Notes: generated from the sequence alone by a model not told the origin. Numbered from the stretch's first letter, positions 43,037-54,636 are shown. The stretch: DNA of 64,000 nt from Eudorina sp. 2006-703-Eu-15 (GCA_003117195.1 BDSI01000003.1:2323551-2387550); one strand, 5' to 3'. Translations and numbers: made by a program.

Positions 43037-44165
43037 TTGCAGATCAATGTCCAGCGGGGAGGAGGCACACGGATCGTTCAGCCCGTGGCGAGTAATTTTC
43101 ACTATACTTCACGTCACTCCACTGCATTACTACTGCGCTCCAAATCCAGACAGCGCCTTGGCCAATGCTTCTATCGGCCCACGGGTCAGCCCTCACACGC
43201 ACTTCAGCGCTGAGTCGAGAGCCCTACCTACACTCGCTATCGACGTGCTCTGCTATCGATGGCCCAGCAGCCGCGCCGCGGAGCTTGGGGTGATCTAACC
43301 CTGCCCAGTGTGAGTACGAGATGCAAAGGCTGCACCTCGTACCCACCCAGGGCAGGGTCAGACAAGTCAGGGGTACCAGTCAGCATCCTGTCCCAACCCC
43401 GGACCCATGGGTCCAAATCCTCATGCCTGGTGGCGGCGGCGGGTGTGGGTACTCCACCTCCCCTTCTCCGTCCTCCTCGTCATTACCAACAGCGCCTCCC
43501 TCGCCTCCGCCATGTCTTCGTCTTCCTCGTCCCCCGTGACCCCCTTCCCCGCCACGCCAACGCTGCCTTCCTCTCTGCCCGCTGCACCCGCCTCCTCCGC
43601 CCCGAGCCGGCCCGCCGCCAGGGCCCCCCGCCAACCCGTCCATCAGCCACCCCTGCCAACATCCCCCTTAGCCCGCACCCCCCTTAGCCCGCACCCCTGT
43701 CCCCGCCCCCCGTCCCGTTGCCGCACTTCCCGGCCCCCCCCTCGCATCAATCCCTGCTTCCCTTCCCCTGCCTCCACCGGGCCTGTGCCCCCTTGCAGTG
43801 GCCTGTGCCAGGCACCGTTCCCATCCCCGCCACCAGGGTCGCTGTGCCACAGCAGCCGTGGCGCCGCCTCCAGCAATGGACTCGCCGCTTCAGAGGCTGG
43901 ATGATCCGCCTGAGGTCCAGGGTCAGGAGCACTGGCCGCATCAGGAGGGTTTAGAGGCTGTTAAGAGGGTTTAGAGGCCGTATAGAGGGTCTAGAAGCCG
44001 TGTAGAGGCCGCAAGCGTGCGGCGTTGAGGGTAGTGAACGCGAGTGCGCCTCCGGGATGGGTAAGGAAGAGGACGACGAGTGGAGGATCAAAGCGGAGGT
44101 CCACGCAGAGACGGACGAGCACTATATCATCGGGCCCCTACTCACCGGCTTGAGCTGAGGCCAAG

Positions 44166-47100
44166 TCAAACTCGCCGGACTATGGATCCGTGCCTCCGTG
44201 CCAGCTGCATGACACCTTTCTGCTGGCAGTACTTTCGAACGGCAACGGCGGCCCCCGGCCTAATTTTGTCCGCCATGAGCGCGACCTTGTAAGCCGTCGC
44301 GGCCTGCAGAGGGGCGAGAATGATCAAGTGGAACATGGAAAGCTGTGAGATGTAAGCGTTGCATGAGGCTTGACATCACACAGGGAGGCGAGGCGCGCCG
44401 CGCCGCGTCCCACCTAGGAGCAGGGAATGAGAGTGAAGGGTGATAAGAGTCCGCCACTGGCTCGCAGACCGTGAAGGCATGCAGGTCAGCCCACTTACCT
44501 TGAGCTGCGGCGGGCAGATGACTTCTGGGTCCTTGGCCAGCCGCTCAGCAAGGTCCTTGCTGGCCACAGCGTCCATGACGTCCTCCACGCCTGCATGTGT
44601 GCTCATGCACGCGGGGCCGCAGGTGGGTATGGCCACAGTGGCTCCCCTGCAGACATGTCAAGGACATGCTCCCTGCCAAGCGGCCTGCACTGGCTCACCA
44701 TCGGCAAATGACTTGTGCGACCCAATGTACGCCACGGTGCCGTCTGGTTTGCGGACTGCAACAACTGCGTCCAGCTTGACATCGGCCTCGCCGCTCAGGT
44801 GCCACATCAGGCGGGCTTCCGGCAAAATCACGGCATAATTGGGCTCGACGCCCTCCGCGGCCGCTGCCGCCCGGCGCAGCGCCTCACCGAACTCCTCGTT
44901 GTGCAGTAGGAGGTGCGGTGCCCGCGACGTTTTTCGAGCTGACACCGAGCAGCAAGCTGCTGCGAAATGGCACCGGCTCATAGTGATTGCCAGGAGTGAG
45001 CTCCTCCAACTCGTCCACCAATGTCCAGTCCCCCCTCGGGACGAGCCCCATAAAGCCGTTAAGAACTAGCCACTTGTCCAGGTCCTCCTGGGAGCTGAAC
45101 TGCTGGGGCATGGAGCGACCCAGCGGAAAGTAGTCGATGAGCACCTGCTTTGGCTCCGCCGGCGCCTCTGTGGCGGCATACACAAGCAGCGTCAAGGATG
45201 CAAGGGTGGCGATGATGCCAGTCAGCCCAGTCAGCCCAGTCACGTCGTGTGCTTCGCTGCTGCCATGACAACGGCTGGCGTTCAGCCTAGGCCGTGTGGC
45301 CAAGTTGCGCAAGGACATCCCCTTTGCCCCAACCAGCTATCGATAGAGGCGTCTACCCAAACTCCCAACGCTTGCCCCTGACGCGGTCGTGAAGGCCACA
45401 GCATGACGACGCAGCTTTCATGACTCGACTGAAACTCACCGTCAGCTTTATTATTAGGATGTTACAGCGGACCCCGCGGGTCATCGGTGACAGCCCCGGC
45501 GACAGCCGAGGCTTCCTCACCATACACTGCCTAAATGAAGTAACGCCACCATAGCGCTCCGGACAGGCTCCCCAAGTGCACCGAAACACTCCCCGGGCCC
45601 ACACTACCAGGGAACCACCCCGTTCCTGAGAACCAACCATGGCAAGGGATAAAGCCCGCTCAGGGGGAGTTAGCCACCATGGCGCCCCTATTAGCGAACC
45701 ACCACCCCCACCAAGGCGGGGTCACTTCTCCAGCGGTGGCCCGTAGTCTTGGAAGGCCACGGGGGCTCGCGAGTCACCATTCAGGGGCCTGCCCGTACGG
45801 TCCCACCGGGCCGAAAAAACTGCCCACACCTAGCGATAGCTCCACTGGGCGTCAGTGCCCTGACCACCCGCGGTCTATTACGACAGAGTACCTACAGGGC
45901 TTAAGAATCCTGGCCTGACGGAACCGGGCCTCGGCACACAAGACGACCGTCCTGCACTTTCAGGATCGGGTGTGTAGCCCCCACCGCTGACCACCCTTTC
46001 ACTGGGACTCCCAGCTCAGCGAAGTCGTAGAGCCGGCTCCAAAAGTCTGCCACTGCCCGCCGGGCGGCTAGCCCTTCAGCGTCCCCTAAGGACCCCGGGA
46101 TCCCGCCCGCGTTCCTGGACCTGTCGGCCCTCAGGGCTCGCCGGCCCGTTTCCATGGCACTGGTTGCCGCCAAGACGACAACGTCCCAGACACACTGTTG
46201 CACACCCACGGGGGGCGTTGCGAGCCACACCTGCTGCCTTTGAAGGCTCACCCCTAGCCTTGCCTCGATCTGTGCGACAACCGCTTGTGCCACCCCACAG
46301 CCCCAAAAATGGTGTTGCCTGGGTGTTGGCCGTATCGCCCCGGCGCCGGGGTACGTCCCGCATCCACAAGGGGCCACCGCCGCCCCCCTCATGTGGGAGT
46401 TACCAAGCATTGGGATGCCATCAACCGCCAGTCGCCAATACGCCTCCTTATTGGAGTTTTCCCACTTGGTCTCCGTCCACATCCGCTGCATGTTCTCTAT
46501 TACCTTGGAAACCATCCTCGACACTTCTGGCGCAGTATCCTCTACCCCAAGCGCTTCGCAAACAAAGCGTGTGTGCGCCGCACGCCTCGCCTCCCCCAGG
46601 CTTTGCAGCTGCAGTGTCGTGCCATACCGCACAGTGTACTCGTGGAGTGCCACCTTGAGGCCGTTTTGCAGCCTCCACCCCATGCGCCTCACCAGCATTT
46701 CCGTGACTTCCTCTCTCCCTGGGGGGGTCGCCTCGGTGGGCCCCAGGGACCCCTCGGCGGCTTCCCACCACCCTGGTGGGATGTCTTGTCGGAGCGCTTC
46801 TAGGGCCGCCTCACACTCCCTCCACCGGTCCCACTCCTGCCACCCGTCGGCTCCTACCCCCAAGCATTCCCTAACAAACATTGCCCATCCCCGGCACCGT
46901 CAGCTGCCGAGCTGATCCGACCAGCACCAGCAGCCACGCACGGCTGCAGGGGAAGCACATGCGCAGGTCATTTGATGCACCGTGCATGTAGCTGTGCGTT
47001 GGCATTGGTCTCCGTACTTGCGACGGTAAGTGACGGGTCTAACCGGTGCCTTTCATGTCCATGATAGGGGCAAATCGAAGCGCTACACGCCAATGACTTA

Positions 47101-47695
47101 TCCCGGCTCCCTCCCCGTCCAGTGATTCTGCGGGTCTGAAGCGGTTTCCAGGAGCGGCAATCCTGGCGCTTCGGTGAACTGGTGTTTCGGCCGATGGCTG
47201 CACGACCCCCGCGCGGGTGGCGGCCGTCCATGGCAGGGGGCTGATAAGATGAGGCTATCTGGGCCCTTGGAACTCGCGGTCGGGACTCAGGGTCCACCTT
47301 GACACGGTTACGTCGTATGTGTAGGATAGGTGTGCAGTCGACACAACTTGCCGGCGCACCCAAGACGATGTCCCAGCACGCACCGCTGGACCGACGTACC
47401 TTGTCGAGCTTTCACCTCAATATGCGCCTCCGCTGGAATATCCTTGCAAGTGAAACCCGTCCCTCTATCCCACGCTTGGAGAATTCCATTCATGTACAGC
47501 GATACCAATAAAGTGGCAGGGATGCCGAAGTGCCTACGAACCGACGGTACATGAAGCTTGCCCTGCAGGTGACACCCGCGTCAAGCCAGCGCATGATTAA
47601 AGAGCACAGACGGGGTGGAATGTGCTTACATCAACAACGTCGACCCGCACGCTGTCACCCTCGAACGAAACCTTGACCCGCGTTCGCAGCTCCAT
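44166..47695 (-). CDS. Five-exon gene of unknown function, with one frame break and a retroelement in intron 2
   Basis: I do not recognise the product (about 309 residues). Exons: 47630-47695, 47400-47562, 44699-45167, 44499-44590 and 44166-44303. The start reads MELRTRVKVSFEGD, and the second exon joins exactly after GAT at GTAAGC. Phases agree across all four introns (0, 1, 1, 0), including the 2.2-kb intron 2. Readable segments are VRVDVVDGKLHVPSVRR, APAEPKQVLIDYFPLGRS, GLVPRGDWTLVDELEEL, DVKLDAVVAVRKPDGTVAYI and DKIRPGAAVAVRKYC. There is no signal peptide or membrane helix. Exon 3 changes frame at about 44910-44940: one base too many for a continuous frame, so either a sequencing error, a decaying gene, or an unusual 49-nt intron. 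The N-terminal 75 residues could be a small ubiquitin-like or beta-grasp fold, but that is a guess. Confidence 0.65.
45450..46881 (-). mobile_element. 5'-truncated non-LTR retrotransposon (LINE), 3' part
   Basis: A 326-codon open frame (45901-46881) carries a Cys/His cluster, CGCG followed 17 residues later by HHFWGC, as in the zinc-binding segment after reverse transcriptase in non-LTR elements. The catalytic reverse-transcriptase motifs are absent, so the copy is 5'-truncated. After the stop comes a 3' UTR of about 0.4 kb ending near GGGGTCCGCTGTAAC and a short AATAATAA tail on the minus strand (around 45463). It lies entirely inside intron 2 of the 44166-47695 gene, on the same strand. Family assignment (L1-like or other) cannot be made by eye. 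Confidence 0.7.
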
Positions 47696-48094
47696 ACGCT
47701 TATTAAATCAGGGAGAGAGAGACGGAAATTTGGCAAGAAATAAGGAAAATCGTGAAGACGGTAGAAAGTGACTACTCAACGCGACCTGCAGCGAAAACAG
47801 TGGAATATTTGCTTTCATCAACTCAATGCGCCAGAAGGGGAGATAGGGCTTCTCTGGAAATGCAACTCTGTTATGCATCGTCACGGCCCTTCACGACCGC
47901 AAACCATACCACCTGAATGATTTACCTATTTGAAGACACTCGTCAGAAAATGGCAAGCAGCAATGAACACCAACAAAGGGGGATCCTGTAGGCTTGGCAA
48001 AGTTGTTGTCAGAAGCTCGCGCAAAGCACTCAAGTACGTTGTACTCCAAGTTGCGCGTCGGCCAAATTGTGTCCGATCTGAGGCTCTGCAGTGA

Positions 48095-48127
48095 ATGTAT
48101 GTATGTATGTATGTATGTATGTATGTA
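48095..48127 (+). repeat. (ATGT)n microsatellite
   Basis: About eight ATGT units lie eight bases before a telomere-like motif. The repeated block at the left of the window also pairs a tetranucleotide of the same family, CATA, with a telomere-like tract about 160 bp away. Confidence 0.9.
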
Positions 48128-48134
48128 CGTTACA

Positions 48135-48152
48135 TAGGGTTTAGGTTTTAGG
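48135..48152 (+). repeat. Interstitial telomere-like motif
   Basis: TAGGGTTTAGGTTTTAGG is made of TTTAGGG/TTTTAGG-like units in unique intergenic sequence. Confidence 0.6.
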
Positions 48153-49623
48153 CGCTAGGTGGTGCCGTACGGGTTCCTTCGTCCCGTGGGTCGCAAGGGG
48201 CCCGGTCGGCGCTTGTAGACGCCGGGAACCATTCCTCGACCTGGTCCTTAAACGTGCGCGAGAACCTCTCGCCCTGTGACATGCGCTCCCGTAAGAGTGT
48301 TGTGTGGCAGCATTGCATGGCGTGCCGTAGCCTTACTTGTCACTGAACCGACTTAGAAGCGCAGAAGTTTTGCGCGGGACGTTACAACATCTTCATCGTA
48401 GGTTTCTTTGATGTTTCATTGTTTCTGCCTGTTCCATTGAACGTGGATTTGGGCAGCCGTAGTCCAGCCTTCCTGTACTGACTGAGCTTGGTCGGAGATT
48501 TGGAAATTGCTGTTTCAATAAACAGCAATATATCAATATATATTTGCCCATAATCCCGAAATCGCCCTTGCTCAGCGGCTCTGGAGGCGTGGTGACCATA
48601 GTCAGTTCGCGCGACTGAGCACCACAGTGCTGCGATACAGTGGCCGTGGGGGCGCTGCTGTGGGGAAGTCAAGCCAAGTCGAATACAGCCAGACGACACC
48701 TTTACCAAAACCCATCTACCAGATTTAAAAGGAAATTTACAGCGCCTAAAATATCAGAAGTTTTGATGGAGAAATATGGTATTAAAAATATCGGGACGTC
48801 GGACGGGACGGCGGGACCCCCAGCGCGGACCGTTGAAATTAGACCCACCCGAGTACCACAGTTCCGTGTGTTCAAAGGTTTGACACCTCAATTCCACACC
48901 ACAATCCCTAATGGCTGATCGGTCCAACGCGTCGCCATCCAAAGGAACTAAAATGTCGAAAACCTAACCCCATTCGATCGAGTCATGTGAAAGCCACGAA
49001 GGGTCTTCGAACAGCTCACATTCGTGCGCCAATGTGGCCCCATGTGCGATATTAAATGGTTTAGCCCGGCCTGTTATCATACCAACGACCAGCGTTATCG
49101 TGCAGTAGGCATGCATAGGGCCCCGACTTGCCTGGGCGGCGTTTGGTCAGTCGCTGATCAGCTAGCTGGTGAGAGGCCGCCCTCGGCTGTCTCACCCCCG
49201 GCCCAGGCGGGGGACCTGTGGGCCTCCAGGAGCCGGTATCGTGCTCACTCCGGTCGGGTCGCTTACTGCACCTCCCATGCGCGCCTCGTGCGTCGCCCCG
49301 GCCCCATTCCGTCTGCAGCCTTCGAACCGCAGGATCCTGTCCCTAGCCGCGGCAACGACCGCCGTCACACGTATGTAGTTCAAGTTCCTGCTGCTCAAGA
49401 GTCATGTCTACCCCGTCCCCCCGCCTGCTCCGTTGGGTGCTGCGCTGTGTGGTGCCCGCGTGCCTTCGATCCCTTCAATCCAACGGCACCACCATTCAGT
49501 TTCCGGAGTGGATGAGGACCCGGAGGGGGGTGTGAGCACCCGGGGAGGTAAGGACCTTGATCATCTGCCCATCGCTGTTTGGCTTGGGGCCGGGGGGTTG
49601 TTCTCGTCGTCGGAAGGCTTCCT

Positions 49624-52600
49624 TCACAGAAAAGGCGCCCCCACAGGCCCCGGTGCCATCCAACACGACTGCTCCAGCCGCCCCACGCTGTCGCTGTCCT
49701 CCGCCTCCATCATGCCCTCATCGTCCGCCCCGTCCTCGTCCATCTCGTCCATCTCATCCAGCTCGTCCAGCTCGTCCAGCTCGTCCGCGGCCAAGCTGAC
49801 GTCCGAGCCCTGGCGAGGGTCGCGGCCTGAACCGCCGCCAAGACCCGAGCTCCGTACGGCCCCGGCTGCCGCGGCCCCTCCCTGGACGTCCAGTGCCATG
49901 ATGGTGGGCCGCCAGTGCCGGGCTCGCCAGTTGGTGAACCAGTCCGTGATCTGAGCGGGTGCGCAACAGATACCGTATGGAAACCAATTCAACAGAAGCG
50001 CCCTGGCGGTGGGGCCTGCTGGGGCTTGCCCTGGTTTACACCGGTGATCCCTTTGGGGTCCGCTGTAACGGTCATTCATTCAGAAGCGAATCCCATCTCA
50101 ACCGGGAGAGGGCACCAGTTCAACTTCCAGATCACGAGAAGACGCCGCACGGGAAAGGGAACCGGACGGCGGGGAAGCATAGCATTATTGATTGGTGTAT
50201 GATGTTGCAGTGGACCCCGCTAGGGTCATCGGTGACAGCCGCAGCCTCCTCGCTAACCACACACTGCAAACACGACAGCATTGGTGGCTGAGCTGCGCGG
50301 GTGTTTGGCGCCCCCCACGCAGTGATTCCGTCCAAGCGGGGATAACGATGACGTGCATGCGGGTGCCGCTCGGCCGGCGGTGGCCGACCCGTGGGTCTCA
50401 CCTGCTTGGTGGTCCGGCCCGTGTACGACGCGAGAGCGACCTTGACGACCCGGGGCGGCCGCGGATCCACAATGTTGGCCAGAGCCCACAGCTGGCAGGC
50501 GCTGGCCCTGCGAGCGCGCGAGGCCAGCAGGCAGTCCAGCCGGGTGGGTCGCAGCTGGGTGGTGGGTGGGTCGCAGTTCGCAGGCATCAGCCGAGCCAGT
50601 CTTACCCTTCAAGCAACCGCCGGCAGAGCTGCACATCAGAGCATCCCTTGAGCGGCCATGCAGCAGCTATGGTGGCAGCAGGCTTCTGCTGTACGGCATT
50701 CGCGTCCGTAACCGTTTTAACCACGGCGCCCTCCGGTGCACCCCATCCCGGCGCTCCGGTGTCGACACCAAGCAACATCCGAACGTCGGACCTACGACTC
50801 ACTTGAACTTGGCCCGCATCAGGTCCAGCAGCGAATCCGCCACATGGCAGTGCAGCTGCAGCTGCGTCACGATTGCCGTGGCGGTGCACAACCTGACGTG
50901 GCGGGCGCCGCCGCCGCCGCCGTCCGTCGCCCCTCTCCGCCTGCTGCTGTTGAACACGTCGCGGCGGCGGCCGGGCGGGTCGTCGCCGGCGTCGGACTCC
51001 TGGCCCAGCTCGTGCGGCCGCTTCTCCAGGTGCCGTACATACAGTGAGAACATGGAGGCCCGGAGGCGCATCACCAGGGTCACTACGTTGGCGGCGGCAT
51101 CGGTGAGGCTCGAGAGTGAACCTGGGGCAGGGAGGGAGGGAGGGAGGGGAGGGAGGGAGGGAGCGGAGGGAGGAAGGGACGCACAGGAACGGGAACGGAT
51201 GGCGCGGGCGGCAGGGCCGCCGGGCGGTGCGATTGGGTGCGTGCGTGCGTGCGTGCTTGTGTGCGTGCGTGCGTGCGTGCGTGCGTGCGTGACACGCGGG
51301 TCTATAATTAAACGAAAGAAAACCCGAACCCAGAAACAAGCCCGGGAGGATGTCAGGCGGGCGCGTGAAGAGGAAGGAGACTTCGAGCCGCTGCCAGCTC
51401 GTGGTAGGAGATGATGACCCATGGCCGTGCGCTGCTGCACCGTATCATATGGAAGCAGGCGGCGACCGAGGATGCCGAGAGCGAGCCTGGCTGACACCTC
51501 TTCACCGAGGGAGCGGGTGACACTGTGCTGACAACATGAACCGGGGTCCTTGCGTCCACCACGGCAGATATCTCCGCACATGCAGGTCGGACCTGTGCCG
51601 TACTGCGCCGTACTGCACCTGCGCTAGGCTGGGGCTGACCGCCGGGCCGGATCGCCGCTGCGGTACGGCATGGTACGGCATGCGTGGATGGATGCTGAGT
51701 GCACCTCTGGCCAGGGGTCCGCGCCTCCCTCCCCGGCTGACAAGGCAGCGCTCACCGCTGGTGGCGTTCTCGATCTGTGTCTCGGTGAAGCCAAGGTGGC
51801 TCAGCAGCTCCCGCACCTGCATCCGGGGCGAGCGACCAAGATATCTTATTCTGGACGGTGTTGCCCTAACAGAAAACCTGGATGGTGGGTGCACGAGCAA
51901 TGCCTGGCTTTGCATTGCCGCAGTCGCATCACACAATGCTGTCCTTGCCTCGTCATCCATCCCATTTTCCCATTGCTTATTGACGGCTGAGACCCACCCA
52001 CCCGCTAGAGATTTCTCACCAGGTGCTCAGACTGTGCGAGGAACGCGCTGGAGGCCGCCGACAGCGCCTTCCGCCGCTCCGACGCCGTCATGGGGGCCCC
52101 GCAAGGCCGCGGAGCTGGTGCGCTCGCCTCCAAAGCGCAGCTTCCGCCGCTGCTGCGACCGCCGACGGGCGCGACAGGTGCAGAGGCGTCGGTCGCGTTT
52201 GGCTCCCACAGTTTGAACCCCTGGAGCTCCTTAGCCATGGCACTGAAGTAGCGTCCCCGGGAACCAGATACAGCTGTTACATGCGCTGTAGCGGCGGCTG
52301 TGGCAGCGGCCTTGGAGGACAGGGCTGGCGGTCGGCACGCAGGCAGCTTGGGGGCCCCGGGCAGCGGGTCCGATTGGTCCAGGGCAGCCGGGGCGCCCGT
52401 GGCGGGGTCGGCAGCATCCGCGGCGGTGGTGTGCCCCGCCTGTGGGCGGTACACACCGTCCGCCGTTGCCTGCCGCGGGGATCAGACGACGTGAGCACAG
52501 CATGACACATCACACATTCCTTTTGGGGGTCCGCTGTAACGTTCGTCCATTCATTCATTCATCCGTTCACATGGCAGCAACAGAGCGTCTCTTGTGGTGC

Positions 52601-54636
52601 TGCTGGCGGGGACTAACTGGTCACGGCTGGGTAGCGCTTCGCCGGGTGCATCCGCCAGGACGGGGGGAGGCTGTGCTGGCCTAGTGCTCTTGAGTGCTGC
52701 ATGGGTTGGACACCCGATGGCGGCCGATCAAGCGGTACCGGACGGGTACAGCCGCAATGAGTGAAGACTCACCGTGGCCGCATCGTCCGCACCTCCACCG
52801 GGCAGCCCCGGGCTGTGGCTGCTGAGGCTGTCACTGCCCTCGGACGGCGCCGCCGCCGCAGCGGCCCAGCCCTGATGAGCGTCTGAAGGCCCCGGCCCGT
52901 CCTCTCGAATCTCCACACCCGCCGGCAACTGGGTGGAGCTGCCCCGCTGACTTCGGGAGCCGCCAGCCTCCTCGTGCTTGACCCGTTCTGGCGGCGGCGG
53001 CAGCGAAGGCCGCTGGGGCTGTGGTGGCGGCGGCGGCGGCAGTGGCCGTTGCGGATGCGGATCGTTCCCGTGGGCCGGGTACACGCTCTGCTGCTGCAAG
53101 TGCTCGTGCAGCCTTGGCTGTAGCTGCTGTGGCTGTGGCTGCAGCTGTAGCTGTTGTTGCTGTAGTATCTGGGCCTGTAGCAGCTGTAGCTGCAGGTGAC
53201 GCAGCTGTGGCCGCTTCAACTGTAGGTGATGCGGCTGCGGTGGCTGTCGCTGCTGTGGCTGTAGCTTCGGGCGAGGCAACCGGACGTCATCATGCTCATG
53301 CCCGTGGGCGCTTGGCGGAGATGTACCCTGCCGCCGGGAACTGATGTCGGTGGGCGGCGGGACGACCGGACAACCACCCCCGAACAACCTCATGCGCCTG
53401 GAGAGGCTGCGGCCGTACAGTACGAAAGGTTCCAGAGGGCCGTACGGAGCACCATGATATGCAGCTGTCTCGGCCCCATGCTGCTGCAAGTACGGCAGAT
53501 TCGGTTGGCATTGCTTCACGTGCCGGGTGTACGGCAGATGGCTGGCTTTCATGGGGACGGTGGCCCCCGGGGGGTGGCTGGCGGGCCGTGCACCGCCTGG
53601 GCTCTGACCTGGACCGATGGCCGCTGCCTGGGGCGGATTCTCAGCGATGGCGACAGGAGCGTCACTGTCTGCTGGTTTGTCCTCTGAAGCCGCCATGTCT
53701 GAAGCCGCCATGTCTGAAGCCGCCATGTCTGAAACCGCCATGTCAGGGGCTGCGGTGTTGATAGGGCCGTCCGCGGTAGGGCCCGCCGGCGAGTGCCGCG
53801 CCTGCGACCCAGACACCACGCAACATGCACGGGTATACCAGCAACGCAGCAAGCAATGCCGTCCCGCCTCGTCCCGTACTTGACCGGTACCGTAAGCATC
53901 GGACGCCAGTACAGTACGGGAATGCGATGAAGCTAGATCGATCGATTCTAGCCGTCCTGCTGTCGAAGGCTAAACGCACTCCACCGGGGCCACATGACCG
54001 TACTCCCAGCGTCCTGCTGCCCTACTGCCCTGCTGCCCTACTGTCCTACAGCCCTATTGTCCTACTGACATACTGTCGTACTGTACGGCGTTTCTTACAC
54101 CTGGACAGGGCCGCGGATGCTCGCCGGGCCCTACCTGCTGCATGTCGTCGGGCCTGATGGCCAGCATCACCCCCTCGAGCAGCACCGACATATTGAGACT
54201 GGGGAGCGGGAGGTTGCTGCAGCTGCTGGGGGAATCGGGGGCCGCACCAGCCGCCTCGGCAGAGCCAGCAGGGCCGCCGACCTCGCCTGGCGCCGCCTGC
54301 GACGCACGTCCATGCACGGCGAAGCAACCGGGCACGGTGTTCATTTTGGAACCCAGGCTGAGAGCCTCTTCTTTACCATGTTGTTCGGCCGTCTGCTTCA
54401 ACGTGGAGTTGCAGGGATGGGCAGATGCTTTCTTGCGGGGAGGGAGTCAGCTTTCCCACCGGAAGGTTGGTTGGAGGTAAGCCAGCCGGTGCAGGTGCCA
54501 CTGATTCCAATAGCTCACGAAAGAATATGTCGTCGGGGGCGCCAACTCCCGGCGCGCCCAGACCGGCCCGCTGTGCCGCATCTACAATGGGGATGATGAG
54601 CGCAACCAAGGCGGCAATGAAGTCATTTGATTCCAT
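49624..54636 (-). CDS. TALE-class homeodomain transcription factor (BELL/GSP1-like)
   Basis: Predicted DNA-binding transcription factor of about 931 residues. Exons: 54460-54636, 54135-54392, 52773-53801, 52020-52439, 51756-51816, 50803-51121, 50402-50606 and 49624-49950. Phases agree at every junction (0,0,0,0,1,2,0). The start is MESNDFIAALVALIIP. Exon 3 is a Gln/Pro/Leu-rich region with short DMAAS repeats. Exons 5-6 carry helical segments (VRELLSHLGFTETQIENATS; VVTLVMRLRASMFSLYVRHL) where an upstream TALE partner domain is expected. The homeodomain spans the last intron: VDPRPPRVVKVALASYTG, then TTKQ joined to ITDWFTNWRARHWRP. The spacing shows the three-residue TALE loop extension, and the RxRxW(R/K)P ending resembles BELL proteins. 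The tail is acidic (DEL/DEM triplets). In Chlamydomonas such proteins (GSP1) pair with a KNOX partner in zygotes; orthology here is inferred, not shown. Confidence 0.87.
50037..50081 (+). mobile_element. Very short LINE 3'-end copy with CATT tail
   Basis: GGTGATCCCTTTGGGGTCCG then CTGTAACGGT(CATT)2C matches the 3' terminus of the retrotransposon at 45450-46881 through GGGGTCCGCTGTAAC. It lies in the last intron of the homeodomain gene, antisense to it. Confidence 0.55.
50184..50270 (-). mobile_element. Short LINE 3'-end copy (about 85 bp)
   Basis: On the minus strand this reads GCAGTGTGTGG ... CTGTCACCGATGACCC ... GGGGTCCACTGCAACATC, a clear match to about 85 bases of the 3' UTR end at 45463-45535. 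It lies in the last intron of the homeodomain gene. Confidence 0.7.
51240..51295 (+). repeat. (GTGC)n microsatellite in a homeodomain-gene intron
   Basis: GTGC units with one GTGCTTGT interruption lie in the intron between 51121 and 51756. A GGGA-rich tract precedes them at 51130-51175. Confidence 0.9.
52515..52562 (+). mobile_element. Very short LINE 3'-end copy with (CATT)n tail
   Basis: TTTTGGGGGTCCGCTGTAAC is followed by GTTCGTC(CATT)4. The shared GGGGTCCGCTGTAAC core and tetranucleotide tail mark the 3' end of the same element family. It lies in the intron upstream of 52439 of the homeodomain gene, antisense. Confidence 0.55.

Larger units (their letters stand above)
39567..44165. other. 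Gene-poor interval
   Basis: No exon chain with a recognisable protein was found in either strand over these 4.6 kb. It holds a short TATAT tract (40323-40342), TGCTG-rich simple sequence (41710-41757), three small tandem repeats listed separately, and a proline/serine-rich open frame (43407-43904, plus) with no domain, no clear splice partners and a composition expected of C-rich DNA. The kinase 3' UTR must lie at its left end and that of the minus-strand gene at its right end. Confidence 0.6.
47696..49623. other. Intergenic region with microsatellite and telomere-like tract
   Basis: I see no supportable gene in these 1.9 kb. The segment is AT-richer between 47700 and 48900. It holds an (ATGT)n microsatellite next to a telomere-like motif (48135-48152). 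A 92-codon open frame at 48640-48918 has no recognisable motif. The 3' UTR of the homeodomain gene should lie just below 49624. Confidence 0.55.

Noticed and set aside
43407..43904. Proline/serine-rich ORF on the plus strand as a gene
   Set aside because: Composition follows local C-richness, no domain or signal, and no splice partner in phase could be identified.
48640..48918. 92-codon plus-strand ORF as a small gene
   Set aside because: No motif, no neighbouring exon in phase, and AT-rich context; left unannotated.
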